Assembly (NCBI GenBank): GCA_963784885.1
Contig: CAWATA010000002.1
Location: forward strand, 419,313 to 483,312
Length of the DNA: 64,000 bases
From: RHKX01 sp963784885
Lineage (GTDB): Bacteria > Actinomycetota > Thermoleophilia > Solirubrobacterales > 70-9
Direction of reading: 5' to 3'
Shown here: positions 26,507-34,006 of the stretch, in pieces
Position numbering within the stretch: position 1 is the first letter of the stretch
How the letters are laid out: every line of letters starts with the position of its first letter
Made by a program: the position numbers and the translations under genes
The notes under the pieces: model-generated
Told to the model about the DNA's origin: nothing
Databases searched by the model: none
Seen by the model: only the letters and a program-made list of their open reading frames with translations

Positions 26507-26977
26507 ATGGACGTCCTCGTTCTCATAGACAAACTCGACGACCTGATCCACAACGCCAGGCCGGTCCCGCTGACCGACCAGGTGAGGGTCGATCGTGAGG
26601 AGATCTACGACCTGCTCGATCAGATGCGGGCGACGATCCCCGAGGAGATCAAGCAGGCGCGCTGGATCGTCAAGGAGCGTCAGGAGATGCTCGCCGAGGC
26701 CAAGCGCGAGGCCGAGCGGATCGTCAAGGAGGCCCGCGACCAGCAGGCGCGCCTGATCTCCGAAGAGGAGGTCTACAAGCAGGCCGAGCGCGGCGCCGAG
26801 GAGATCCTCGAGGACGCTCGCGACACCGAGCGTCAGATCCGCCTCGGAGCCGAGGACTACGCCGACGAGATCCTCTCGACCCTCGAGGTCAACCTTCAGA
26901 AGTTCCTCGCCGCCGTGCAGCGCGGCCGCGACCGTCTCGCCGGTCGCGACGAGGAAGTCGAACCGGCCGAAGTCTAG
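26507..26977 (+). CDS. SepIVA/DivIVA-like coiled-coil protein
   Basis: 156 residues. The N-terminal ~35 residues (MDVLVLIDKLDDLIHNARPV) are followed by a long charged helix rich in Glu, Arg and Lys (about 40-135), predicted coiled coil. Position just upstream of the DUF177-rpmF-rnc-smc block matches mycobacterial sepIVA (Rv2927c), a DivIVA-like septation/elongation factor, so a role in cell growth or division is inferred. Such proteins are also annotated as ATP-synthase-B-like because of the coiled coil. It is convergent with the following methyltransferase gene. Confidence 0.7.
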   Translation: MDVLVLIDKLDDLIHNARPVPLTDQVRVDREEIYDLLDQMRATIPEEIKQARWIVKERQEMLAEAKREAERIVKEARDQQARLISEEEVYKQAERGAEEILEDARDTERQIRLGAEDYADEILSTLEVNLQKFLAAVQRGRDRLAGRDEEVEPAEV

Positions 26978-27011
26978 GGTCGTACCCGGGGCCGGCCCGC
27001 GGCGGCGGCCG

Positions 27012-27560
27012 TCAGTAGGTCGCGCTGATCACCACGAGGTCGCCTTCGCTCCAGACGATCTCGCCGCCTGACCATTCCGCCAGGTCTTCGGCACGGTCCG
27101 GAAAGTCGTGCCCCGGTTCGATCGGCGTAACCCGGTCCGCGGGGTCCTCGACCGCGACGACGTCGGCGAGAACCAGCGACCGCGAGTGCTCGCGGACCCG
27201 CCGGAAGAGATCGCGCTTCTGCTCGGAGCGGAGGTGGTGGACGCTGAGCACGGCGATCACCAGGTCCCACGGGCCGTCGGGGAGGGGGTCCTCCATCCGG
27301 GCGAGCCGCACCTCGATGCCGAGCCGGCGCGCCCGGAACACCATCTCGGGGCTCGAGTCCAGGCCCGTGATCCGGGACTCGGGGTAGGCCTCGATCAGCC
27401 GGCGCGAGGTTTCACCGGTCCCGATCCCGAGGTCGAGCGCGCTCGTGGGCGGAAACGGAACGGCCGCGACCGCGGCCTCCTGGAGGCCATCGAAGTTCGG
27501 GACCTCGGCCCGCATCATCTCGAGGTAGGTGTCGGGGTTCCAGTGGAACTGGGCGCTCAC
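27012..27560 (-). CDS. Class I SAM-dependent methyltransferase
   Basis: 182 residues from GTG 27560. The Rossmann SAM-binding motif ALDLGIGTGETSRRLIEAYP is at about residues 40-60, then ITGLDSSPEMVFRAR (acidic residue for SAM ribose) and VIAVLSVHHLRSEQKRDLF. The substrate is not evident. It is transcribed opposite to the surrounding cell-division and ribosome genes and shares an 18-bp divergent region with yceD. A longer open frame upstream is antisense to yceD and is not credible. Confidence 0.85.
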   Translation of the reverse strand: MSAQFHWNPDTYLEMMRAEVPNFDGLQEAAVAAVPFPPTSALDLGIGTGETSRRLIEAYPESRITGLDSSPEMVFRARRLGIEVRLARMEDPLPDGPWDLVIAVLSVHHLRSEQKRDLFRRVREHSRSLVLADVVAVEDPADRVTPIEPGHDFPDRAEDLAEWSGGEIVWSEGDLVVISATY

Positions 27561-27562
27561 GC

Positions 27563-27568
27563 TACCCT
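27563..27568 (+). promoter_or_regulatory. Putative -10 element of yceD
   Basis: TACCCT lies 10 nt before the yceD ATG, in the 18-bp gap between divergent start codons. Confidence 0.35.
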
Positions 27569-27578
27569 CGGAGACTAG

Positions 27579-28091
27579 ATGTCGGAACGGCTGATCGATA
27601 TCGACGCGCTGGCGCTGCGAAGCGGCGAAGCGACATGGATGGAGGCGGTCCTCGATCCCGATCCGCCCGTCCTCGGCGGCGAGGAGCTCGGCTTCGAGGA
27701 GGCCCCCGTCACCGCCCGGGTCGACATCTCCCGGACCACCTCCGGGTACGCGCTCCGCCTCCGCGCGCGCGTCGTCGTCAGCGGCACCTGCGCCCGCTGC
27801 CTCGGCCCGGCGCGGCTCGTGCTCGACATCGACGCCCGCGAGGTCGACCAGGGCGAGGTCGAAGACCCGGAGCTGCGCAGTCCCTACGTCGGCGAGGGCC
27901 TGCTCGACCCGCTCGCCTGGCTCCACGACGCGGTCGCGCTGGCCCTGCCGGAGCGCCTGCTGTGCCGTCCGGATTGCGCGGGTCTCTGCGAGGTCTGCGG
28001 GATCTCGCTGAACGACGTCGATCCGGAGACGCACGTCCATGAGAGCGAGCCCGATCCGCGCTTCGCGAAGCTCCGCGAGTTGTTGGATTGA
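27579..28091 (+). CDS. yceD: YceD / DUF177 protein
   Basis: 170 residues. It has the DUF177 cysteine pattern: SGTCARCLGPAR (CxxC) and CRPDCAGLCEVCG near residues 128-140. YceD family members are linked to 23S rRNA accumulation and almost always sit directly before rpmF, as here. In mycobacteria the order sepIVA-DUF177-rnc is the same. The family is thought to help ribosome assembly; the mechanism is not visible from sequence. Confidence 0.9.
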   Translation: MSERLIDIDALALRSGEATWMEAVLDPDPPVLGGEELGFEEAPVTARVDISRTTSGYALRLRARVVVSGTCARCLGPARLVLDIDAREVDQGEVEDPELRSPYVGEGLLDPLAWLHDAVALALPERLLCRPDCAGLCEVCGISLNDVDPETHVHESEPDPRFAKLRELLD

Positions 28092-28133
28092 GGGCACCGC
28101 CGAGGCTGGAGTTGCCCCGGCGCTCGCGACCGC

Positions 28134-28139
28134 TACGAT
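28134..28139 (+). promoter_or_regulatory. Putative -10 element of rpmF
   Basis: TACGAT lies 10 nt before ATG 28150, identical to the hexamer before the 13253 gene. Confidence 0.4.
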
Positions 28140-28149
28140 TCCCCGCCTT

Positions 28150-28365
28150 ATGGCCGTCCCGAAGAAGCGTCAATCCAGCGCCCGCCGCGACAGGCGTCGC
28201 GCTCACGATGCCGTTTCGGCACCCCGCCTCAATGAGTGCCCGCAGTGCCACAGCCCGCGGCTGCCTCACCGGGTCTGCCCGACCTGCGGCACCTACGCCG
28301 GCCGTGAGGTCATCGTCCCCGACGATGCCTCGCCCGAGCTGAGCGGACGCCCCGAGGGGCAGTAG
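28150..28365 (+). CDS. rpmF: 50S ribosomal protein L32, zinc form
   Basis: 71 residues. MAVPKKRQSSARRDRRRAH is the standard N-terminus; CPQC and CPTCG form the zinc ribbon. The C-terminal ~20 residues (DDASPELSGRPEGQ) are a polar extension. The stop directly abuts the plsX GTG, the widespread rpmF-plsX pairing that links ribosome and lipid genes. Confidence 0.96.
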   Translation: MAVPKKRQSSARRDRRRAHDAVSAPRLNECPQCHSPRLPHRVCPTCGTYAGREVIVPDDASPELSGRPEGQ

Positions 28366-29433
28366 GTGGGGGCTCCGGCGGCGCGTCCGTCGGGTGCCTC
28401 CGGCGACCGGGTCACGGTCGCGTTCGACGCACTCGGCGCCGAGTCCGGGATCGACGCCGTCTCCGAGGGTGTCGCGATGGCCGCCGCCGACGGGATCGCC
28501 GTCCGCGTCTTCGGCCCTGCCGCCGCACTCTCCGGCATCGGCTCCGGGCTCGTCGAGGTGATCGAGACGACCGAGTTCATCGGCAACGACGAGGAGCCGG
28601 TCCGCGCCGTCCGCTCCCGTCCCGAGGCATCGATCGTCAGGGCGGCGGCCGACGTCGCCGAAGGACGCTCCGACGCCCTCGCCAGCCCCGGCTCGACCGG
28701 CGCGACGATGACCGCCGCGCTCTTCGCGCTGAAGCGGATCCGCTCGGTCCAGCGGCCGGCGCTGGCGGTCGAGATCCCCGCGCCGGGGCGCGAGCGGCCG
28801 CTGCTCATGCTCGACGTCGGGGCCAACGCCGACGCCCGGCCATCGCACCTGGTCCAGTTCGCCTACCTCGGCTCGGCTTTCGCCGCCGCCGTTCTCGGGA
28901 CCGAGGACCCGCGGGTCGGGTTGCTCAGCGTCGGCGCCGAGGCGAAGAAGGGGAGCGCACTGGTGGTCGAGGCCCACGAGACGCTCGCCGGCTCGCCGGG
29001 GATCTCCTTCGCCGGCAACGTCGAGGGGCGGGAGCTGCTCGACCCGGAGGTCGAGGTGGTCGTGACCGACGGATTCACCGGCAACATCGTCCTGAAGACG
29101 ATCGAGGGAACAGCCAGGGCCGTCGGCGACGCCGTCGGTCGGGCCGCGCGGTCGAACCCGCTCGCCGCCGCCGGCGGGCTGCTTCTCCGTCCCGCGCTCG
29201 GCGGCCTCCGGCACGAGATGGACCCCGACGCCACGGGTGGGGCGATCCTGCTGGGCCTGCGCGGCGTCGCGGTCGTCGGACACGGCTCGTCGGGCCCGCT
29301 CGGCATCGCCAACCAGATCCGGCTCGCGGCTCGCTCGGTGAGCGAGCGGGCGGTCCAGCGGACCGAGGAGCTGATCGAGAGCTCCGGCGTCGGAAGGACC
29401 GCGATCAGGGCCGCCAAGGAGTCCGGCGCGTGA
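28366..29433 (+). CDS. plsX: Phosphate acyltransferase PlsX (divergent)
   Basis: 355 residues, GTG start directly after rpmF. It forms acyl-phosphate from acyl-ACP for PlsY. Recognisable motifs: SPGSTGATMTAALFAL (usually SAGNTGAL), LDVGANADARP, VTDGFTGNIVLKTIEGTAR and GHGSSGP. The near-invariant N-terminal DAMGGD is changed to FDALGAES, and several other positions are unusual, so it is a diverged member. Context (rpmF before, acpP after) supports the call strongly. Confidence 0.88.
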   Translation: MGAPAARPSGASGDRVTVAFDALGAESGIDAVSEGVAMAAADGIAVRVFGPAAALSGIGSGLVEVIETTEFIGNDEEPVRAVRSRPEASIVRAAADVAEGRSDALASPGSTGATMTAALFALKRIRSVQRPALAVEIPAPGRERPLLMLDVGANADARPSHLVQFAYLGSAFAAAVLGTEDPRVGLLSVGAEAKKGSALVVEAHETLAGSPGISFAGNVEGRELLDPEVEVVVTDGFTGNIVLKTIEGTARAVGDAVGRAARSNPLAAAGGLLLRPALGGLRHEMDPDATGGAILLGLRGVAVVGHGSSGPLGIANQIRLAARSVSERAVQRTEELIESSGVGRTAIRAAKESGA

Positions 29434-29449
29434 TACACAATTCATCGCG

Positions 29450-29734
29450 ATGAGCCCGATTGGCGAGACCGGCGAGCAGGCGAAGGCCGATCGCGGCGCG
29501 ATCTTCGCGATGGTCCGCGACCATCTGACCGCGGAACTCGAGGTGCCGGCCGACGAGATCACCGACGAAACCCGGTTCCGCGACGATCTCGACGCCGACT
29601 CACTCGACCTCTACGAGCTCGTCATGGAACTGGAGGACACCTACGGCATCGCGATGAGCGAGGACGAGGCGGCGAAGATCGAGACCGTCGGGGCGGCGGT
29701 CGACTTCGTATTCGAGCGACTCCCCGGTGACTGA
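29450..29734 (+). CDS. acpP: Acyl carrier protein
   Basis: 94 residues, acidic. DADSLDLYELVMELED carries the Ser (near residue 50) that takes 4'-phosphopantetheine. It has a longer N-terminus (SPIGETGEQAKADRG) than E. coli AcpP. It delivers acyl chains to FAS II enzymes and PlsX. The stop overlaps the rnc start by 8 nt (acpP-rnc linkage is common). AT-rich TACACAAT lies about 8 nt upstream of ATG and may be its -10. Confidence 0.96.
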   Translation: MSPIGETGEQAKADRGAIFAMVRDHLTAELEVPADEITDETRFRDDLDADSLDLYELVMELEDTYGIAMSEDEAAKIETVGAAVDFVFERLPGD

Positions 29735-30455
29735 CGCGGGGACGGCCGATCCCGCTGAGGACGAGGTTCCCGGCGAGGGCGCGCTGGCGGCCTTGCTGGA
29801 GCTGGTCGCCGAGCTCGATCCCGAGCTCAGGCTGCAGGCGCTGACGCACAGCTCGTGGACCGAGCGCCGGGTCCGCTCCTGGGGCCGGCTGGCGTTCCTG
29901 GGCGACAGCGTCCTCGGGCTCGCCGTCGCCGAGCACCTCTTCACCCGGTTCCCGCGCTCCGACATCGGACGGCTGACGAAGATCCACGGCCAGGCGGTCA
30001 GTGGTCGCGCCTGCGCGCTGATCGCCTTCGAGCTCGGCGTGCCCGCGATGCTCGAGGAGGCGTATCCGGAGGACTTCGACGGCGGCCTCGCGCCGAGCGA
30101 GCTGATCGGCAGCGAGCGCGCGATGGCCTCGATCGTCGAGTCGCTGATCGGCGCCTGCTACCTGCAGTTCGGCCTCCGGAGAACGGCGGCCGCGCTGCTC
30201 GCCGCCTTCGCGCCGCAGATCGACCTCGCGTCGGGGACGCTGCTCGACTTCAAGTCGGCCCTGCAGGAGCTCCTCGCCCGCCGCGGGCGCCGGGTCCGCT
30301 ACGAGGTGACCGACGAGTCCGGGCCTCCGCACGACAAGACCTTCCGAGTCGAAGCGCGGGACGGCGACGTCGTCCTCGGTGCCGGCGTCGGTTCCAGCAA
30401 GAAGGCCGCCGAGCAGGCCGCGGCCGCCGAGGCGCTCGAGAAAACCGGCGAATGA
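29727..30455 (+). CDS. rnc: Ribonuclease III with altered catalytic residues
   Basis: 242 residues, GTG start overlapping acpP. It has the RNase III fold (about 25-150) and a C-terminal double-stranded-RNA-binding domain (DFKSALQELLARRG, GVGSSKKAAEQAAAAEAL). The family signature normally NERLEFLGDS reads WGRLAFLGDS, and the second metal site normally ADTVEALIG reads MASIVESLIG. So of the four E. coli carboxylates E41, D45, D114 and E117, only D45 and E117 are kept; E38 is also replaced by Gly. It may be inactive, dsRNA-binding only, or use a modified metal site. Confidence 0.88.
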   Translation: MTDAGTADPAEDEVPGEGALAALLELVAELDPELRLQALTHSSWTERRVRSWGRLAFLGDSVLGLAVAEHLFTRFPRSDIGRLTKIHGQAVSGRACALIAFELGVPAMLEEAYPEDFDGGLAPSELIGSERAMASIVESLIGACYLQFGLRRTAAALLAAFAPQIDLASGTLLDFKSALQELLARRGRRVRYEVTDESGPPHDKTFRVEARDGDVVLGAGVGSSKKAAEQAAAAEALEKTGE

Positions 30456-30525
30456 GCGGGCACTTCCGGCCCGCCGACGATCCCGTCCGGTCCAGGGGAC
30501 AGGCTTCAGGCACGGGGCGGAGAGC

Positions 30526-32892
30526 ATGCATCTGAAGTCGATAACCCTGAAGGGCTTCAAGTCCTTTCCCGAGCGCACCCACCTGGAGTTCTCTCCCGGC
30601 GTCAGCGTGATCGTCGGTCCGAACGGCTGCGGGAAGTCGAACATCACGGACGGGGTCCTCTGGGCGCTCGGCGAGCAGAGCCCGCTCGCGGTCCGCGGCC
30701 AGTCGATGCAGGACGTGATCTTCGCCGGCGGACGCGACCGCTCGGCCCGGAGCGCCGCCGAGGTCGAGGTCGTCATCGACAACTCCGACGGCGCCGCCGG
30801 CTCGGAGTTCTCCGAGATCTCGGTCTCGCGCCGCCTCGACCGCAACGGTGACGGCGGCTACCGGCTCAACGGCGCCCGCTGCCGCCTCGCCGACGTGACC
30901 GAGGCGCTCTCCGATGCGAGCCTCGGCCGCGAGATGCACTCGGTCATCGGCCAGGGCAAGGTCGAGGAGATAGTGCTCAGCAAGCCGCGCGAGCGGCGCC
31001 TGCTGATCGAGGAGGCGGCCGGGCTCGGCAAGCACCGCAAGCGCCGGCGCCGGGCTCAGCTCAAGCTCGAACGGACCCGGTCGAACCTCGACCGCGCCCT
31101 CGACGTCGAGCGCGAGGCGCGATCGCGCCTGCGGCCGCTGCGGCAGCAGGCGAACGCCGCCGAGACCCACGCCCGGCTCGAGCGCCAGTCGCTCGAGCAC
31201 AGGTTGCGCCTGCTCGGCGATCGCCTCTCCGCCGGCGACGGCGATCTCGCCACCGCCGAGGCGGCGGCACGCGCGGCACGCGAGCAGCGGGAGGCGATCG
31301 AGGGGAAGCTCGCGGAGGCCAACGAGCGCCGCAGCGCCGTCGAGGAGCGGCTGGCCGAGCGCGACCGCGAGCGCACCGCCGTCTGGGCTGAGCTGACCGC
31401 TCTCCGCGCCGCTCACGAGCGTCTCGGCGCTCGAACCGAAGCCCTCGCGGGCCGCGAAGCCGAGCTGCGCGCCGCGGTCGATCGACGTCGCGCCGCGCTC
31501 GGCGCCCTGGCCGCCGAGCTGCGCGCGACCGAACGCGACGCCGAGGCGGGACTCGCCCGCGAGCTCGAGGGTGCCCGGTCGGCGCTCGCCGAGGCCGGCG
31601 AGGCGATCGCTGCAGCCATGGACGCCGCCGACGTCGAGGCCCGTCTCGAGGCACTCGCGCGGGTTCGCGGTGGCTCCGAGCGCGCAGCCCGATCGGCCCG
31701 GCGCGCCGAGGACATGCTCGGACACCGCCGCCAGGACTCGCTCTCCCGTCGCGTCGAGGTCGAGGGTGAGCTCGCCGAGACGCTCGCCGGCCTCTGCACC
31801 GCACTCGCCGCCGCCCGCGACGCCGTCGGCAGCCGTGCCGCTGCGGTCGAGGAGCGGGTCATCGGCGCCCAGGCTGGCGACGATCTCGCGCTCGAGCTGC
31901 GCGAGTGCTCGCGCGTCGAGGCCGAGCTTCACGGCGAGCTCCGGCTCGTCGGCGAGCGGGTCACCGAGGCCGAAGTCCGCGCCGCCGGGCTTCGCGACCG
32001 CCGCGAGGAGGCCGAGGCCGAATGGAAGCGGATCACCTCGAAGCTCGATCTCGACCCGGAGCCCGAGCCCGTCGCACTCGCCGACCACGAGCGCACCGCC
32101 GTGGAGGCCTCGATCGAGCGGCTGGTCCGTCGCCGCGAGCAGCTCGGGCCGGTCAACCCGCTCGCCGAGGGCGAGTACGAGGCAGCCAAGGAGCACGTGG
32201 CCGAGCTCGAGTCCCAGCGCGAGGACCTCGAGCAGGCCCTCGACGAGCTCGCGAAGCTGATTCGCCAGACCGATCGCGAGATCACCGCGGCGTTCGAGGA
32301 GACGTTCAAGGCGGCCGGCGAGAACTTCAGCGAGCTGATCGAGCACATGTTCCCGGGCGGAAGCGGCCGGCTGCGGATGGTCGAGGCGCAGAAGCCCGAG
32401 CGGGTGCTCGGCGGCGCCGACCCCGAGACGGTCGGCGGCGAGTCCGGGCCCGGCGCGGAGGCGACCGACGCGACCGCCGACGAGGACGAGGAGGAGGACC
32501 GCGATCCGGCCGAGACGGCCGGCGTCGAGATCGAGGTCACCCCCGCCGGCAAGGCCACCCGGCGACTCTCGCTGCTCTCCGGCGGCGAGAAGTCCCTTGT
32601 CGCGCTGGCCTTCGTCTTCAGCGTGTTCCTCGCCCGTCCGTCGCCCTTCTACATCCTCGACGAGGTCGAGGCCGCCCTCGACGACGCCAACATCGACCGG
32701 TTCCTGCAGCTCGTCCGCCGGTTCTCCGATCGCGCCCAGTTCGTCATCGTCACCCACCAGAAGCGGACGATGGACGCCGCCGACGTCCTCTACGGGGTGA
32801 GCATGAAGGACGGCGCGACGAAGGTGATCTCGCGGCGGCTGCCGCGAGAGGCGCGGCTCACCGAGGCAGAGCCGGAAACGCGCGCAGCGTAG
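30526..32892 (+). CDS. smc: Short SMC-family ATPase without recognisable hinge
   Basis: 788 residues, against roughly 1150-1200 for normal SMC. The N-terminal head is complete: MHLKSITLKGFKSFPERTHL, Walker A GPNGCGKSN at 31-39, IGQGKVEEIVLSKPRERR. The C-terminal head has LGPVNPLAEGEYEAAKEH, LSLLSGGEKS near 682 and Walker B FYILDEVEAALDDANIDRF near 708. Between them are two short coiled-coil arms (about 175-365 and 385-600) joined near AAAMDAADVEARLEAL, with no hinge domain and no Rad50-type CxxC hook. An acidic insertion (near 635-665) precedes the signature. ATG 30526 is chosen by homology. Confidence 0.9.
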   Translation: MHLKSITLKGFKSFPERTHLEFSPGVSVIVGPNGCGKSNITDGVLWALGEQSPLAVRGQSMQDVIFAGGRDRSARSAAEVEVVIDNSDGAAGSEFSEISVSRRLDRNGDGGYRLNGARCRLADVTEALSDASLGREMHSVIGQGKVEEIVLSKPRERRLLIEEAAGLGKHRKRRRRAQLKLERTRSNLDRALDVEREARSRLRPLRQQANAAETHARLERQSLEHRLRLLGDRLSAGDGDLATAEAAARAAREQREAIEGKLAEANERRSAVEERLAERDRERTAVWAELTALRAAHERLGARTEALAGREAELRAAVDRRRAALGALAAELRATERDAEAGLARELEGARSALAEAGEAIAAAMDAADVEARLEALARVRGGSERAARSARRAEDMLGHRRQDSLSRRVEVEGELAETLAGLCTALAAARDAVGSRAAAVEERVIGAQAGDDLALELRECSRVEAELHGELRLVGERVTEAEVRAAGLRDRREEAEAEWKRITSKLDLDPEPEPVALADHERTAVEASIERLVRRREQLGPVNPLAEGEYEAAKEHVAELESQREDLEQALDELAKLIRQTDREITAAFEETFKAAGENFSELIEHMFPGGSGRLRMVEAQKPERVLGGADPETVGGESGPGAEATDATADEDEEEDRDPAETAGVEIEVTPAGKATRRLSLLSGGEKSLVALAFVFSVFLARPSPFYILDEVEAALDDANIDRFLQLVRRFSDRAQFVIVTHQKRTMDAADVLYGVSMKDGATKVISRRLPREARLTEAEPETRAA

Positions 32893-32895
32893 GCT
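32890..32895 (+). promoter_or_regulatory. Putative ftsY -10 that includes the smc stop
   Basis: TAGGCT: the TAG is the smc stop codon, and the hexamer ends 8 nt before the ftsY GTG. Confidence 0.4.
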
Positions 32896-32903
32896 GCGCG
32901 ACC

Positions 32904-33905
32904 GTGCCGTCCACCTGGGCAGAGCTGCTCGAACTAGGCGACCGCGAGCCGGGCGGCGCCGCCGTGCCCGAAGGGGACGACGAGCCGACTCAGCGGCGCG
33001 GATTCCTCCGGCGGCTCCGGGAGAGCATCTCGACGAGCCGGGAGGCGCTCAGCGCCGAGATCGGCTCGAGCCTGTTCGAGACGCTCGACGCCGAGGCATG
33101 GGAGCGGCTCGAGGAGGCGCTGATCATGGCCGACGTCGGCGCCCGGACGACGGCCGAGGTCGTCGGCAGGCTCGAGAACGAGGTCGAGACCGGCAAGGTC
33201 GCCGGGGGAGAGGCGGCGCGCGAGCGGCTCGTCGAGCTCCTCGCCGACCTCGCATCGACCGGGCGCGGCACGATCGACCTGCGACCGCAGCCCGCGATCG
33301 TCCTCGTCGTCGGCGTCAACGGCACCGGCAAGACGACCACGGTCGGCAAGCTCGCGTGGCACCTCCAGAGGGAGGCGGGGCTGAGCGTCATGCTCGCCGC
33401 CGCTGACACCTACCGCGCCGCTGCCGTCGAGCAGCTCGGTACGTGGGCGGAGCGTGCCGGCTGCGACATCGTCAAGGCCGAGACCGGCCAGGATGCGGGC
33501 GCGGTCGTCTTCGACGCGATCGCGGCGGCGGAGGCGCGCGGCAGCGACGTCGTCCTGATCGACACCGCCGGCCGCCTCCACACGCGCAACGACCTGATGG
33601 AGGAGCTCTCGAAGGTGAACCGGGTCATCGACAAGCGGCTCGGGCGCGGGGCCTCGGAGACGCTGATCGTCGTCGACTCCACGACCGGCCAGAACGGGCT
33701 GCGCCAGGCGAAGGTCTTCAGCGAGGCCGTCGACGTGACCGGCGTCGCGCTGACCAAGCTCGACGGCACCGCGAAGGGCGGCATCGCCCTGGCGATCGCG
33801 GGCGAGCTCGGCATCCCCGTGAAGCTGATCGGCGTCGGCGAGGGCATCGAGGACCTGCGCCCGTTCGACGCGACGGAGTTCAGCCGTGCTCTCCTGGGCG
33901 GGTAG
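32904..33905 (+). CDS. ftsY: Signal recognition particle receptor FtsY
   Basis: 333 residues from GTG 32904. SRP-type GTPase: a short acidic N-terminal region, the N-domain helices (RGFLRRLRESISTSREAL), then the G-domain with VGVNGTGKTTTVGKLA near 133-148, LAAADTYRAAAVEQL, IDTAGRLHTRNDLMEEL and TKLDGTAKGGIA. It docks ribosome-SRP complexes at the translocon. The long acidic A-domain of E. coli FtsY is absent. The upstream open frame overlaps smc out of frame and is rejected. Confidence 0.96.
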   Translation: MPSTWAELLELGDREPGGAAVPEGDDEPTQRRGFLRRLRESISTSREALSAEIGSSLFETLDAEAWERLEEALIMADVGARTTAEVVGRLENEVETGKVAGGEAARERLVELLADLASTGRGTIDLRPQPAIVLVVGVNGTGKTTTVGKLAWHLQREAGLSVMLAAADTYRAAAVEQLGTWAERAGCDIVKAETGQDAGAVVFDAIAAAEARGSDVVLIDTAGRLHTRNDLMEELSKVNRVIDKRLGRGASETLIVVDSTTGQNGLRQAKVFSEAVDVTGVALTKLDGTAKGGIALAIAGELGIPVKLIGVGEGIEDLRPFDATEFSRALLGG

Positions 33906-33908
33906 CCT
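33903..33908 (+). promoter_or_regulatory. Putative -10 (includes the ftsY stop) before the ffh leader ORF
   Basis: TAGCCT: the TAG is the ftsY stop. The hexamer ends 11 nt before ATG 33920, so the first codon of the 28-residue leader ORF would lie near the 5' end of the transcript. Confidence 0.35.
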
Positions 33909-33919
33909 CAACGACGTTC

Positions 33920-34006
33920 ATGATCTTCCGCCGAGCAGCAACCAACGGTCCGACCGAAGCGGACGGCGAAGCCGGAGCATTCGGTCGGGGTGATCTAGAT
34001 GTTTGA
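33920..34006 (+). CDS. Possible 28-residue leader ORF overlapping ffh
   Basis: ATG 33920 to TGA 34006 would encode a 28-residue peptide (starts MIFRRAATNGPTEADGE, ends GRGDLDV). Its stop lies 8 bases inside ffh, so ribosomes ending here could couple to the ffh start. A 9-bp inverted repeat lies within it. No homology is recognised; it could be a non-coding leader instead. Confidence 0.35.
   Translation: MIFRRAATNGPTEADGEAGAFGRGDLDV
33950..33988 (+). promoter_or_regulatory. Hairpin next to the ffh ribosome-binding site
   Basis: CCGACCGAA (33950-33958) pairs perfectly with TTCGGTCGG (33980-33988). The right arm touches the extended Shine-Dalgarno GGGGTGAT (33987-33994) that precedes ffh ATG 33999, so folding could limit ffh translation unless a ribosome crosses the leader ORF. 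Confidence 0.4.

Noticed and set aside
30250..32757. 835-residue minus-strand frame opposite smc
   Set aside because: Shadow of the smc coiled-coil codons; repetitive Leu/Gly/Glu sequence without domain character.
33906..33998. SRP (4.5S) RNA gene between ftsY and ffh
   Set aside because: The conserved GGUC...GGAAGG...AGCAGCC apical domain is not present; the stem there is better explained as an ffh leader hairpin.
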